DNA of 64,000 nt from Anastatus disparis (GCA_017163975.1 JAFFSR010000227.1:6562501-6626500), one strand, 5' to 3'. Shown: positions 24,844 to 36,983, counted from the stretch's first letter. The notes: a model not told the origin generated them from the sequence alone. Translations and numbers: made by a program.

Positions 24844-26704
24844 TCAAAAATTTACATCGTCAAGTTCTCTCGTGAGTTTGAGGGTTATTTCTAAACAACT
24901 TTTATCAGAATACCATTTTGCCGTTGAGCTATTGGGATCGACAGGAAAAGGTGTTGGTAATTGCAGTCGATATCTAGTTGATATAACGCATACGTTGATC
25001 GTGTAGGAAAAAGAACATGGAACAAAAAAAATAAAAATATATGTTTCAAAATTTTACTGAAATTTTTATAAAGTTATGAAGTAAAAATTATTCAATAAAA
25101 ATTAATCATATTTAAAATGTGTCATGACGATCTTAGTGGATTGTTAGCTTAATTTGTTTATTTATTACAGCATCAACTTTTTTATGATTACTTAATCCTT
25201 CGTGAGTAAAGCTTTACAAACAAGTCTCAAAATGTTGAGAAATATAGATTTATTCTAGTAAAAAATGATAAAAAAAACACATATTTTAACTATGAACAAT
25301 AAAAAAAAAGTAAATAAAATTCCAGAATTTAAAAAATATATTTTATACATACTTTGGACTTCTAAGATCGACGACATTAGATTCAACATTGAGCTCGACA
25401 GATTTAAAACTTTCGTCTGGCAATTTAATAAGTAATGTCAACCACTCACAAGATGCAGTAGCCGGTGTTTTCATATTCATCTAAAATTCATGTAATGCCA
25501 AATGAATAAAATTATATAATGTGCAGGTAACGAATTCTTAGGAATTCCTAATTATAGGTAATGCATAAAGTTTTTTTAAGACGAAAAAAGTTGAGTATTT
25601 AATAAATTTTTTTAATTTTCAAAAACAGTTTTTGAAAATATTCTTATTATGGAAGAAAGTAATTTTCTATGATTTATTCATGTTTATTGTAATATACTAT
25701 TATTTGACTGTAAGACCAATAGAAATATTCTTTAACTTGTATAACAGTCCAATGATATGTAATTTCAAATTTGTAAAACAAATGAAGTTCAGTGTTACTT
25801 GGCACAAAATTAAATATTTAAAAATTTTTAATTTATTAAAAATCCTATATATATATATATATACCGTCCCATTCAACTAACATCGCAAAAAAAAAAGAAT
25901 TTTTCAATATATTTTAGAATAATCAACATACCCTGCGTTTTTTTTTTCATTGAAAATGGCAAATGTAGCGCATGTTTGCACGAATTTAATTTATTTAACA
26001 TACCATTACAATGATTACTTTTTCATCTTACCCCAAGATAAATATCTTCAGTTCCAACAGCCTGTCTGAATTTCATTTCATACTCAGGCGTCTCCCTTGG
26101 ATCTTCATCCGGTATATTCGTGATTTCTTTAACTTCCGACACATTCCATATATCTGAATTTGAAGTACCTTTTTTTATTTCAACTTTAGAAGATTCCGTA
26201 GAACTAGTTTTCTTTTTTGTGGTTGGCCCAATATCTCCTGGACCTAAAAGGATTTAACTTTTTTAATTGTAATGCACTTTTTCTTTTTTAATGCAATTGA
26301 CTTTGTTAAACGATAAGTATACTATTAATTTTTTTATCTTATATTTATTTTAAATAAAAGATTTATTTGATTCAATAAATAACGAAGATAATTTAGAAAA
26401 TTTTTAATAAAAAAAAATAAATTAAACTTATTAATTGAAATTTTCATTTACATTAAAATATAGAATTATTTTATGATTGTAAGTTTATAAATGTTAATGA
26501 AAGTAATAAATATTTATAATCTTCAATTGCATATAAAAACTACAAATAAAGATAATCATCAAATCATTTAAAAATACCAATTTGTTGTCGAGGTAAATAT
26601 TGACCAGCATCTTCATTATCCGTATCTGAATCAGAATCATTTTTGGGTGCTGTTATTAACGCTTGAAGATCTTTTATTTGTTGAACAGTAAATCCTGTAT
26701 CCAT
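24844..26704 (-). CDS. DNAAF6: Dynein axonemal assembly factor 6 (PIH1D3 family), four exons
   Basis: Exons on minus: 26704-26578, 26243-26032, 25480-25353 and 24973-24844 (127+212+128+130 nt, 198 residues). All introns are GT-AG and phases join exactly. Exon 1 is acidic (N-terminus MDTGFTVQQIKDLQ, then an Asp/Ser run). Exon 2 has QQIGPGDIGP, SDIWN, then PEYEMKFRQAVGTEDIYLG. Exon 3 has TASCEWLTLLIKLP and VVDLRSPK. Exon 4 has YRLQLPTPFPVD, LEITLKLTRELDDVNF and TGA. These are the hallmarks of PIH1D3/DNAAF6 (human form about 214 residues): an HSP90-cochaperone-type protein with a C-terminal CS-like beta-sandwich, used in cytoplasmic pre-assembly of axonemal dynein arms. In an insect its main sites are expected to be sperm flagella and sensory cilia. 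The ATG opens exon 1 with no earlier in-frame alternative seen. An X-box-like site lies about 120 bp upstream. A decayed paralogue lies at 15640-18840. Confidence 0.93.
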
Positions 26705-26821
26705 TATTTAATTGTTGTTATTTCAAACAATTGTAAGTATAATAATGGCTATGGTAATAATGATAAATATACAAAAATAACAAAGAAATTAAAACTTTAC
26801 TTCGATAATTCAATAATTTTC

Positions 26822-26835
26822 GAAGTCATAGTAAC
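26822..26835 (-). promoter_or_regulatory. X-box-like (RFX) site upstream of DNAAF6
   Basis: On minus the site reads GTTACTATGACTTC. Compared with the palindromic RFX X-box GTTGCCATGGCAAC, nine of fourteen bases are identical and three of the five differences are transitions. It lies about 120 bp upstream of the start codon, within the usual range for X-boxes of ciliary genes. The matching site in the decayed left copy (near 19200-19214) has lost the GTTAC half. Binding is inferred. Confidence 0.4.
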
Positions 26836-26910
26836 CGCGCCGTAATAAAGTGTCGCCATCTTTGCATGAAAACTTCAATTAATGATATATGTCGGTAATG
26901 ATGATTTTGT

Positions 26911-28311
26911 TTCATGAAATATTTTTTTAAATAATTAATTTTATTAATTAATTATTATTAATTAATACTATATAATTGTTGTAAAATTTACAGAGTATTA
27001 TCGAGTGAGATACCCTTGGCACATTGACAATCAATTTCTTTATTAATTATATTTTTAATATTAGTTACTTTTGTAAAAAAATAAATATCCTGTAAACAAA
27101 AAATACAAGTAAATTAATTTTCAATGTTTTTTTCAGTTTTATTACTCTGCTTCTATATTAAATATAACATTAAGAATAAATTTAAATAATTGAATGTAAA
27201 AATTTATAATAGGCATTAAACCTGAATTAATAAAGATTTACTTTCACAATGCATTAAATAACTAATTAGATTTTTCTGTATTTTGGAAAAAAAATCAGAA
27301 ACTTTTGATTCAATAGTTTGAAGTTATACAATTAAACCTTTTCTTTAAATAAATATATGTTGTAAAATTTAACTATTAATTATAATGAAAGTTTATGAAA
27401 TGTTTTTGACTTAATAAATCTACATTAAGATGGCGTTAAAGGGTGTATATTTTACAAATTGACTATAATAATAAAAATTTCTCATTTAAAAATGTTTATT
27501 TAATAAATTTGTATTTATCTCATTGAACAAGTTCATAAATGTACAATGCTCGTTTAAATACTGTTATAAAAATAATAATTTAGCTTAATATCACATTTAG
27601 CATTATTATACATTTACAAAATTTTATTATCTATTTTTCAGTTTCTTATCACACTTTTGCACTAATGATAACTTATTTTGATTTCTCTTCTTTCTATTTT
27701 CTTCTGATCTCTAATTTGAACAAGATTATTCTTTTTACTACTTTTATCTTTTTTTATCATCTTGAAACAACTGTATAACATGTTATAAATATATTTAATA
27801 AAATAGTAAAAAAATTACAGATATTTATGAATGTAGAAATTCACAAGAGAAAAATTGTACTCAAGTCTAATAAGACAATCCTAAACATAATGATGACAAT
27901 GACAATCCTAAACTTGAACTAATTGATGAAAAATTTTCTACACTTGAGGATTTATTGTTTAAATATTCAACAATGTACTTATTTTTAAGTTTCTTATTTA
28001 CTTTTAAAAGTCATGTGAATTCTGACAATTCCTAGAATAGTATTTTAATAAATAATATGCTGGAACTTTTGTCTTATTTATTTTATTTCATGAGTTAAAA
28101 CTTCCCTTGAAATGAAATTTGTCATGAGTGTTCTCTAATATCAACATCAAGACCAAGAAATTCTTCCTCTTTTTTTTGAATGCATGGCTAGCAGAATTAC
28201 ACTGCTTATTGTTGCATTGGTATATCAGGCTCAACAACTGTACCGACAAATGTCTTGATATTACATTATACTTGCTTTAAAATTTTCTACTATTGCTGAT
28301 ATCTTACAAGG
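26911..28311. other. AT-rich intergenic DNA, possible THAP 3' remnant
   Basis: Mostly AT-rich without genes. Between about 28260 and 28080 on minus, an open stretch reads SVQLLSLIYQCNNKQCNS, and in an adjacent frame EEEFLGLDVDIREHS before a stop. This could be 3' UTR or a further, frame-broken exon of the THAP gene upstream. Confidence 0.3.
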
Positions 28312-29182
28312 CTATAGATACCTTGTTATATAAGTTTGAGTTTCTGCCTCACACAATGTATTAATAATTTCTTCAGAACACACAGTCTTAGTAACAAATT
28401 TATTACATATCAGTATTTCTTTTTCTGATGTTACGAAATCATTTTCAAAAACAGAAACTTGACACCCTTTATCCAGTTTGTTATTTTCTTTATTAATAAT
28501 CTTCAATATCCCATCCTTAAGAGATGGATCAGCTGTATCCATAGTATTTTCAACATTCTTCTTCTGATCAATCTCATCTGACTTAAGAGAAACAATCATG
28601 TTGCTTGATGCTTTTAAATTTTCATCAGGCTTGTCCACATTTGGTATTTTAGCATTATATTTTACTAATGAAGGCATTGAACTAAGCACACGCTTTTTGA
28701 ATCGATTATATCTGTAATGTTTGTAAGAAATTATATTTTTTGTTATAAATTCTGAATTAAAATACAATATATTTTTCAAATCTTACCTTTTAATTTCTCC
28801 AAGTTGTTTTTTAAGTTTAACATTATTATCAGTAAATATACGTGGAACATAACTTGGGCTGTACATTTCATGGCTAGGAGCGTTACCCACAAAATGTTTG
28901 GAACAAATATAATTGTTTCGTTTAGGCTTCCAAGATTCTCCGCTGTTGAGCAAAAAAATTAATTACCATAAATTTATTTTTATCTTAATACTAATAAAAA
29001 AATGTATTAAAATACATAACAAAAACTAAGGTAAGGTTATATTACTTTATCTTTTGAACAGCTTTAATCCATTTTTCTCTTTGCTCCAATAAATAACTCC
29101 GTCCAGGAAATCTGTGAAATGTTAGATTACTGTTTAGATTAGAATTGTAGCAGTTTGATACACAACATACTGCGTTTCGCAT
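28312..29182 (-). CDS. THAP-domain zinc-finger protein, three exons
   Basis: Exons on minus: 29182-29046, 28942-28787 and 28711-28312 (137+156+400 nt, 230 residues). Introns are 103 and 75 nt, GT-AG, with consistent phases. Residues 1 to about 83 form a complete THAP domain: C6/C7 and C11 as the first zinc pair, FHRFP at 22-26, W38, the W50-x-P52 turn, C59-x2-H62 in ICSKHF as the second pair, and SYVPRIF (76-82) as the AVPTIF-type end. A lysine-rich segment (VKLKKQLGEIKR, likely a short coil) and an acidic/Ser-rich, low-homology C-terminus ending near AETQTYITRYL follow. THAP domains bind specific DNA in the nucleus; many are derived from P or Kolobok transposases. No transposase domain is visible. 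It is transcribed divergently from the gene at 29634. The last exon could be spliced further (an AAG|GTATCT donor precedes the stop), so the C-terminus is less certain than the domain. Confidence 0.87.
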
Positions 29183-29633
29183 GTTTACTTTTTAAATGTC
29201 TTAAAAAAAACAGACACCAACTAAAGAATATATAATTATTTTGTTGTTTGTAATCATTGATGATTGCGACTTTTAACCGACTGCGCATACTATTTGCGCA
29301 TCTGATCGCACTCATTGGACAACAATCGGACAAGTTTTCAAGCATATCTTTGAATTTAACATATTTAACTGAAAGTTTTGAAAACGTTTTATAATTATAA
29401 AATAATATTAATTAACAATAAAATTTTATAATCTATACAATTTAATTTAGATGTATATTAAATGTTATTATAGTACTGTTTGAATGTGTACGCATGATTT
29501 ACGTAGTTGATTTATAATATAGTTAACAGTGAGATACCGATCATAAAGGCCAGTCTCAAAATCAAAGGATACGGACTACGGACATAAGCATCTACACTTC
29601 AATTTTAAAATCGTTTGTATTTATTTTTAAAAA
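29183..29633. promoter_or_regulatory. Divergent promoter region between THAP gene and basic-protein gene
   Basis: The two start codons are 451 bp apart and point away from each other. Two TGCGCA half-sites (29282-29287 and 29295-29300) of the NRF-1/Ewg type lie nearer the THAP side, in a short CG-bearing patch. No clear TATA box is visible for either gene. The minus-strand frame at 29139-29345 covers this region and the THAP first exon in another frame and is a shadow. Confidence 0.5.
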
Positions 29634-30034
29634 ATGGCTCCTCCAAAACATTGCGTGCGAATGACAGTTGGCAAAGGAAAAGGCCGATTTTCTACAAAGA
29701 AAGCAGTTGAAGCCCGTGAAAGGTTTGTTCAAAGATTTGCGACCAAAAGAAAGCAACCAGAAATGGCGGTTGGTCAAGAGACTGCAGAGGTTAATAAAAA
29801 GACAGCGGTCAATCAAGAGATGGAGGTAAGAAATGAAAAACAAAAAAAAAACAAATTTTACTTGGCTATTTGTTATTTTTGTTTTAAAAATAATTGTAGC
29901 TGATTATTTTGCTATTTAGTAGAGTACGTACCTTATCTTATTGTTTTAATTTTATTTTTTCGCAGAAACAAAATTCAACTGAAGTTCCTTCAAAAAAACG
30001 CTTAGTAGAATTGGTTACTTCAGCGAAAGAATAA
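29634..30034 (+). CDS. Small basic protein of unknown function, two exons
   Basis: Exons 29634-29825 (64 codons) and 29966-30034 (22 codons plus TAA) join in phase 0 across a 140-bp intron with donor GAG|GTAAGA and acceptor TTTTCGCAG|AAA, giving an 86-residue protein. The start has a good context (AAAAAATGGCT). The N-terminus (MAPPKHCVRM) is followed by a Gly/Lys stretch (VGKGKGRFSTKKA), an Arg/Lys-rich probable helix (EARERFVQRFATKRK), then Glu/Val/Gln-rich sequence and KKRLVELVTSAKE at the end. No signal peptide, membrane segment, zinc finger or named domain is visible. The charge suggests a nuclear or nucleic-acid-associated role, but that is a guess. AATAAA motifs occur at 30033-30038 and 30158-30163. 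It shares a divergent promoter with the THAP gene. Confidence 0.65.
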
Positions 30035-30157
30035 TAAAGCAAAATATGTAACATTCAACGATCTTTGAGATACAGAAGAAAAGAGCAGAGAGATGTAACG
30101 ATGAGCGTGTTTTACGTAAAATATATTCTATGCCAGTCAATATATTTTTTTAATAGA

Positions 30158-30163
30158 AATAAA
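30158..30163 (+). promoter_or_regulatory. Candidate polyadenylation signal of the basic-protein gene
   Basis: AATAAA 124 bases past the stop codon. A second AATAAA overlaps the stop (30033-30038) and is less likely to be used. Confidence 0.35.
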
Positions 30164-30654
30164 AAATTGAAGACCTTAAAATTAAGGAACCTATGAGTGC
30201 AATATTGGCAAAGCCCAATATCGTATCACCATTCTCAACCTAATCACTGAAGAAAAACATAAAAGAATGGTTTAAAATGTAAAAATTTTAATAAAAGTTA
30301 AAAATTAATGTGTTCAAGATAGATAATATATAACGTAATGTAAGTGTTTGTGATTAATGATTATAAACTTATAGTTTATTCCTGTTATTAATTGTAATTC
30401 AATATTACATTCTTGTGTATATCATTTTTGTATTTTTAAAACACTTTGTAATACTATTTGTAATAAAATATAATAATAAAACTTAAGCACTGTGTATATC
30501 TAAGTATTTAAAAAAAAATATTGATTTTTTAAAAATTAAAGTTAAGAATTTTTTTATTCTTTTTAAATTAATATTTAATCCAAAATAGATTTGATACCAT
30601 TATTCAACTAAAAAGTTCTGATTTATTTTTTTTTTCTTTAATAATAGTATATAG

Positions 30655-30856
30655 GGAGGTAAAATAAAGGACAGGCCATAGCACGAGTGAATTGACACCC
30701 GAGGCGAAGCCGAGGGTGGAAAACTCGTGCTATGGGTTGTCCATTTTATCTTCCGTGGTGCATATACGATTTTTTTCAACAGTGAGGCTAAAATTAGCAC
30801 TTTTCGTTTTCCGTGCCGGGAGTAAAAGTGGTATTTTTAGCCCACTGTTGAAAAAA
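30655..30856. repeat. Double stem-loop element with CG-rich core
   Basis: Two adjacent inverted repeats. First: arms 30655-30688 and 30723-30754, with CCATAGCACGAGT facing ACTCGTGCTATGG, around a loop containing the near-palindrome ACCCGAGGCGAAGCCGAGGG. Second: arms of about 36 bp at 30770-30805 and 30821-30856, with TTTTTTCAACAGTG facing CACTGTTGAAAAAA and GGCTAAAA facing TTTTAGCC. Both are far more structured and GC-rich than the flanks. It is probably a small palindromic transposable element; no autonomous partner was recognised. Frames crossing it are artefacts. Confidence 0.7.
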
Positions 30857-33800
30857 TGTATTTTTAAACATGCTTTTCAAATCAAGCGCGCTAATATGAC
30901 AACCTGAATACAGCGTTGTCATATCTTAAAAACATACAAACTTTACTACTTTTAATAGAATCATCCTAAAGATTAAGATAAGGTTGCTAAAATGCTAATT
31001 AAACCTAAATCAAAGATACTTATGAAAGTAAATGCATTTATTATACAATTGCAATACTACGTAAATAGTAAAAGTGCCTTAACGGAATTTAATGTCATGA
31101 AAAAAGAATATCTAACTGTTTTCTTATTGCTATAATTCATCATTATTATGTGTAACAATAGGGAAATCATTTACAGCAAATAATTAAAAAATTTTAAATC
31201 ATTTATTCTTTCTTCAATATCATTTTGTATTTGGTAATTTGTTGAAAAATGTTAAGTCATTATATATTTATTCTCAAGACTTTTCTACATAGAAATTCAA
31301 GATAGTTTTTATTTATTAAAAGTATACATGTTGGTCATTGCAAGAAAATGTTAATATTTATTATATAAAAAGTTTGTTAATTTACATTTGAATTTATTAC
31401 TAAAATTTATCTTGGTGTTATTACGTCAATTACTAGCACTGCAATATTAAAACGCACGCGTAGTTGACAAAAAATATTTTAATAATATTATACATATGGG
31501 TAAAGTTTTTTTTTTAAATATGTATATACTACATACATTTATAAATATATGCATAAAGGTATCTAATTCTTTAAATCAGATTAATTTCTCACAGTAAGGT
31601 AATGTGATACAATCAAAAACTTTTTCCAACTTTCAAAAAATTTTCTAATTTTTAAAAAACTTTAATTTAACCAAATCAATAAATTAGGTTAAAGCTATTA
31701 GAATAAAAAATATTAGCTGTACACGTGGGCTGAATAAATTTTACAAAAAATCATAACTTTTTGCATCATATATAAACAGTAAAATATTATTTGAAATAAT
31801 AACAAAATCTATATATAAATCATGACTATACTACTATTTTTCAATTCTGTTCCAATATTAAATCCACTCAAACTTAACACTTTTAATTTCATCGTAAAAC
31901 TCAAAAGTTTTTATGGCTACAATATAACTATTTTTATCACTTATCGTCTATTTAATTACTTCGGATATTTCAATACTTTTTCGGGTTTCCAGACGTATCC
32001 CATACATAAATTACCTTGAGCTCTTTCTTCATCTTCCTAATAGTACATTACTTTACAAGAAAAAAAATTTAACTTTTTCGACCAAATAATATATACGGCG
32101 CATAAGACCAATAACATAAAGGCCTATAAGCATAAAAACGTTATTATAAAAACGTGACGTCAATAAAAATTTTTCGGAAAGCGGATGTGGTTTTGAATAT
32201 TTGAAATGTAGCATAAAATCTTTGATTTCTTAAATATATTCGGCTGTAATTATACGAGATTTATCATGCACTTGAGACATTTTAGCACCTGCACAATATC
32301 GAACTGCTGGACAGATTAGGTAAATTAGATATAAATGATAATTCGTAGAATAATCGTATGAATCAGTGTATTACCGGCTTACATAGAAGTGACACGCAAA
32401 CCATGACGCAGATTATTATGGGAATATTACAATTGAGTTGCGTAACTTATGATTACTTAATGAATATTAAATTATGGCATTAATCAAAACAAAATAAAAA
32501 ATGTGCATTATAATATTCATAATTAATTAATTTTTTTGAGAATAAATATTATATTTACAAATAATATTTTGACACGTACAATTTTATATTACAATTATTA
32601 ACAATACGCTCAATTTATCTGAAATAATCATATAAACAAAAATAATTTTTGTTATGATAATGAATTCTAATTTTAGCGATAATTAAAGGTTGCATAAATA
32701 TTATTATTTTTTTTTAAATTAGCAATAACATTGCTTACAAAAACACGGAACCCAGTGCTAATATTTACTTATTTATAAGAATTTATTTTAAAAAATTAAT
32801 AGCAATTAAATTTTTCTACCGAGGACATCGACTTTCAAGCAAGAAAGCAATTCAATAAATAATGATTGATTTAACTTTACGAAGAGAAAGCAATTTGTTA
32901 AGCTCGATGATTATCATATATTATTATGTGAAACTTTCTAGATGTACTTTGTGCTTAAATCTCCTTTGTATTATTAATATCTTATCATAAATTGATAAAT
33001 GAAAAGCATATGTGTTATATATATGTTAAAATATAAAAATATAAATGTTTAATCTTTTGACTTTAATTTTGAAATTTTTTTCGAATTCAATGATAATTTG
33101 TTATTAAGTTTATTTAACTTGCATCTAGTGCATGACAAGTAAAATGATAACTTGAATTTGAGTCAAGTGTTATCAAGAAATTAAAATTATTCCGTAAACT
33201 AAGATTAAAGTAGAACATTAGTAAAATAGTCAAATTTATAGAATTTCAAAATTATACCGTTTCACATAGAAATAAAAAAATTTTAATTAAAATAAAAAAA
33301 AAATTTTTAATTAATTTGTAAGTATTAAAAAATTTAATTGTAAAAAAATAAATTAATACACAATTTTATTAATATACTAATTATATACTAATTGATTAAT
33401 ATTCAAGGTCGTTGCACTTTGAAAAGAGAAAGAAATTCAAATAAAACAACCTTGTTTACAATATACACACATAAAATTTTATCAATGCAATAATCATTAG
33501 CAGCAGAATAAAATAATAACGCCCACTTATCACTTATGAGAATTGCATAATTAACAATATAAGCTAAAATTAATCGCATAAAAATCTCAACAATACACAC
33601 TTATAAATTTAAAAGTTGATCCTCTATCAGCTTGTTATTCAAAGATACGTGATCATTGAAATTAACACTCAGATTAATGATTCCATGAGTATCTTTGTAT
33701 TAATAAGTTTTGTTTATAAAAATATCCTCAAAGATACAAAACATTAATCATATACGCATTTTTTTCAAATATTTTCCATCAAACTCCTTTTTTCTGAAAA

Positions 33801-36297
33801 AATATTCCTTCGCTCTTTTTTTTCGTTTTCTGAAACATTACGCAGTATTGCACGTAACAGTTGACGTATAATAGAGATGAACTTGACGTTTTAATGCTTA
33901 TGAGCGCATATAGCGTATGTGTAAAGTTTTTGAAGTATCTTCTCGGGTATTTACATATGCTAATTAGTTACTGTGAATAAGTCATCGTAAGCATATTATA
34001 TACAAAAGGCAACGTGCAAAGGTAACGTCTACATTAATCTTATATACGCTGCTTGTTTTTTTTTCTTTGGTGCACATACGAGATTCAAAATCACGTGCAA
34101 AAGTTTCTTGTTATAGATATAGATTGTTTTCATTTTTTTTTATTCAAGTTTTTTTTTAACGTGAATTTTTTTTTCACGTGAATGCAAATTAATAGTTTAC
34201 GGCTGCTGTATTTTATTTAAAAAAATTTTGAATTTGTTTCCTATAAACTTTTTATGAATTTTTTGTGGTATAATATTGAAAAAAAGAAGTCTCAAAATTT
34301 TAATGATAGGACCGATGACTTATCAAGAGTTTTTAATATTCCATACAAATTTTACAAATAAAAAAAATTTTCATAATATCATAAATTCATTATGATTTAA
34401 ATGTAGTATACATTTTTATATTATAAATTAATTAAAAATTTGTGATTCATTAAAAAAAATTTTTTTTTAATATTTAATTATCGGTTTATATTATCTAATT
34501 GCATAAAACATATTTATATCAATAAATACAAATAAATCTTTTACATAGAATCCACGAGAATCAGTTCACGTATGAAGTCACGAAATGCAGATGTAGCCTC
34601 AAGTTTCTTATGCTCACAGTAGCGAATTCCCAAGAATTTTACGCTCATATTATTTCGTCTAATTTTTTTTTTCATTTTTTCGTTTTTGCCATGTAACGAT
34701 TATTTGTATGTGAATCGCGAGAAAGGCCGCTTGTATTATATACGTAAACGTAAAGCGGAAAGAAAACTCGTTTCTCGAGCATACCAAACCAAGGATCTCT
34801 TTTCTTCTTTCTTACGATCTTCTTGTGCTCGTGTACAAAGAATTTCATTTGCTAGACTTTACAATCCGCTTTTGTAAATTTACGATCGGGTTGGTAAAGG
34901 GTATTGTAGGATGGAAAAATTTCTTTCAATTTAGACGTATAAATATCGGCTTAGTCGTTGTAAATTTTCAAAAATAATTAAAAAGGATATAATAAAGAAA
35001 AATGAAAATCAAAACGTAATTGGCGTAAATCACATGAATAACATTTTAAATTTTATAAACAACAAAAACCTTCAATTAACTTGATTCATTACCATAATAA
35101 CATCAAATTTCAATCAAAAACCTTGTAAAAATCTACAAAGATAAGAAATTAACGAGCGAAGATATTGTAGACAAAAAATAAAAGAATTGATGATAATGAA
35201 AAATCTTTTATTTTGTTTATGTCCCCGTCAATAGTTGAATCACAATAATACTCTTTGTCTCTTCAGCCTCAAGTACATAATTAACAGAGCATATAAAGAG
35301 GAACTATTAGTATGAAATAAAAATATTTCCTTTCATTCTTTATATTTAATTTTAAAACCAAGAAATTCCGATCTTGCATCAAATTACCATACTTAAAGTT
35401 CATTTAAAATCATTTGACAAGTCGGTGATGCAAAAGGTGTGATGTCATTTCGTACTTTAACAAAAAAAAGAAAAAAAAAACAACAACGTATAAAACGTGC
35501 TAAACTGTCTTTTAAAATGTCAATCAAGAGAAGACCATAAATACTTAAGTATTTCTAAAATAAAATGGGAAAAAAAGGGAAGTTAATGATTCAAGAGGAA
35601 GAAAAAAACAAACCGTTTGTATATACACTTTATAAACCGCTGAATAACTTTCGCATAAATCTTTTGCTGATCTTAGGCTAGTGACACGATGACTACACAT
35701 ATTTTATATATTGTAGCTCGTGTAAAGTTTATGGAAAAAAAAAATAAGTGATGACCGATTCTCGATAACCGTGATTTTCATGATATTAATTATAATTAAT
35801 TACTATTTTAGTGTACATGATAGATAAATCCTACTAGAATTTTCGCTGAAAGATATAGTTTCAAACAACAGAAGAATACTGACATAATAATAATTTAATT
35901 ATCATGTATATCAACAAGTGTGTAAGATATGGATCAATTTTTATCGCTGCTTCAATGTAATCTTATTCAGATGAATCTTATCAAACGATAAACAGAAATA
36001 TCGATCAATATGTCTGTTTGATTAATTTTTTAATATAAAAATAAAAAAAAGGGAGTTTGTTTTTCTTGGAAAGCTGCACATCTTCAGACAAAGTTTGAAA
36101 AAATGTTATAAAGAAGCATGGACTTTGATAACTTTGTAGACTAATTAGACTGTGAACTAAATTGATAATCAATAATGTTACTTTGTTATATTAATACAAC
36201 GTTATACATTGTATTCCAGTTAAGTCAATAATAAATTTCTCTACATTAAAAACTTAAGAATAAGTAATTTTTAAATTTTGTAATTAGACATAATTTT
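30857..36297. other. Gene-poor AT-rich DNA
   Basis: No splice-framed exon, RNA gene or SINE. A modest inverted repeat (CAAAGATAC near 33640 against GTATCTTTG near 33690) occurs. The 63-codon frame at 34686-34877 has a mixed composition but no motif; I regard it as chance. Confidence 0.4.
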
Positions 36298-36492
36298 GAG
36301 GTCGTCAGTGGCTCATTCGGTATGAGCGATGGATTCGTAATCTCGAGGGCCCGAGTTCGAATCCCGCTCTCGGCCGATTTATACAAGTACCTCTGTACGT
36401 TACATGTGCTTTCTTCACAAACACACTGAAATGGTCTCCGTCGCTAATTAACAATTGCAATGATAGCAGAAATACAGTGAAGTTAAAAAAAA
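36298..36492 (+). repeat. tRNA-derived SINE, copy F (full length)
   Basis: Plus-orientation copy: box A region GTGGCTCATTCGGTATGAGC with an extra base in the D-loop equivalent, box B GAGTTCGAATCC, body, tail AATTGCAATGATAGC and an A-rich end. The minus-strand 64-codon frame across it is SINE sequence. Confidence 0.87.
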
Positions 36493-36983
36493 AATCCAAA
36501 GAATAAGTAAATGTGCCGTAAATAGCTTCATAAAAACCGTATCATTTTATAATTTCTATTCACTAATTTTTTATTTTTACGAGTTAGAAACTAAAATTTT
36601 AAGTTTTAATTTATTTATTTTAATCAAACTCACAGGTCCATTCACAAATTCCATCCCAACCTCCGAAAATCCAGAAAAAAAATTTATAGCAAACAATGCT
36701 TCATAGTACGTTTAGCCGATTAAATTATTATTACTGATTAATTTAAATTATTATTAAAATTAAAAATGAAATCCAAGGAATTTAAGGTTTGCGCGAATTA
36801 AACTCATTTTCAACAACCTTTTTAGCATCAAATGGAGGAAAAAACAACTACAAATTAAAAATTTTATTTTCTCATTTCTATTCTAACTCTTCTAGTTCCT
36901 GAGATTTGAAAATAAGGGAAAATTCACCAATAACCGATATGATTCAAATTAAGAAATTAATTAAGAAGTTATTTTTAATGTAC

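Larger units (their letters stand above)
22400..26910. repeat. Right (intact) copy of the tandem segmental duplication
   Basis: Partner of the left copy at about 10550-19350. It carries the functional DNAAF6 gene and the functional tRNA-Thr and contains none of the three SINEs present in the left copy. The stretch 22400-23865 before the tRNA holds no gene that I can recognise. Confidence 0.75.

Noticed and set aside
29139..29345. 68-codon minus-strand frame starting in the divergent promoter
   Set aside because: It overlaps the THAP first exon in another frame. The THAP frame starting at 29182 carries the conserved cysteines and splices in phase.
29592..29843. 83-codon minus-strand frame
   Set aside because: Antisense shadow of the basic-protein gene, which has better splice and start evidence.
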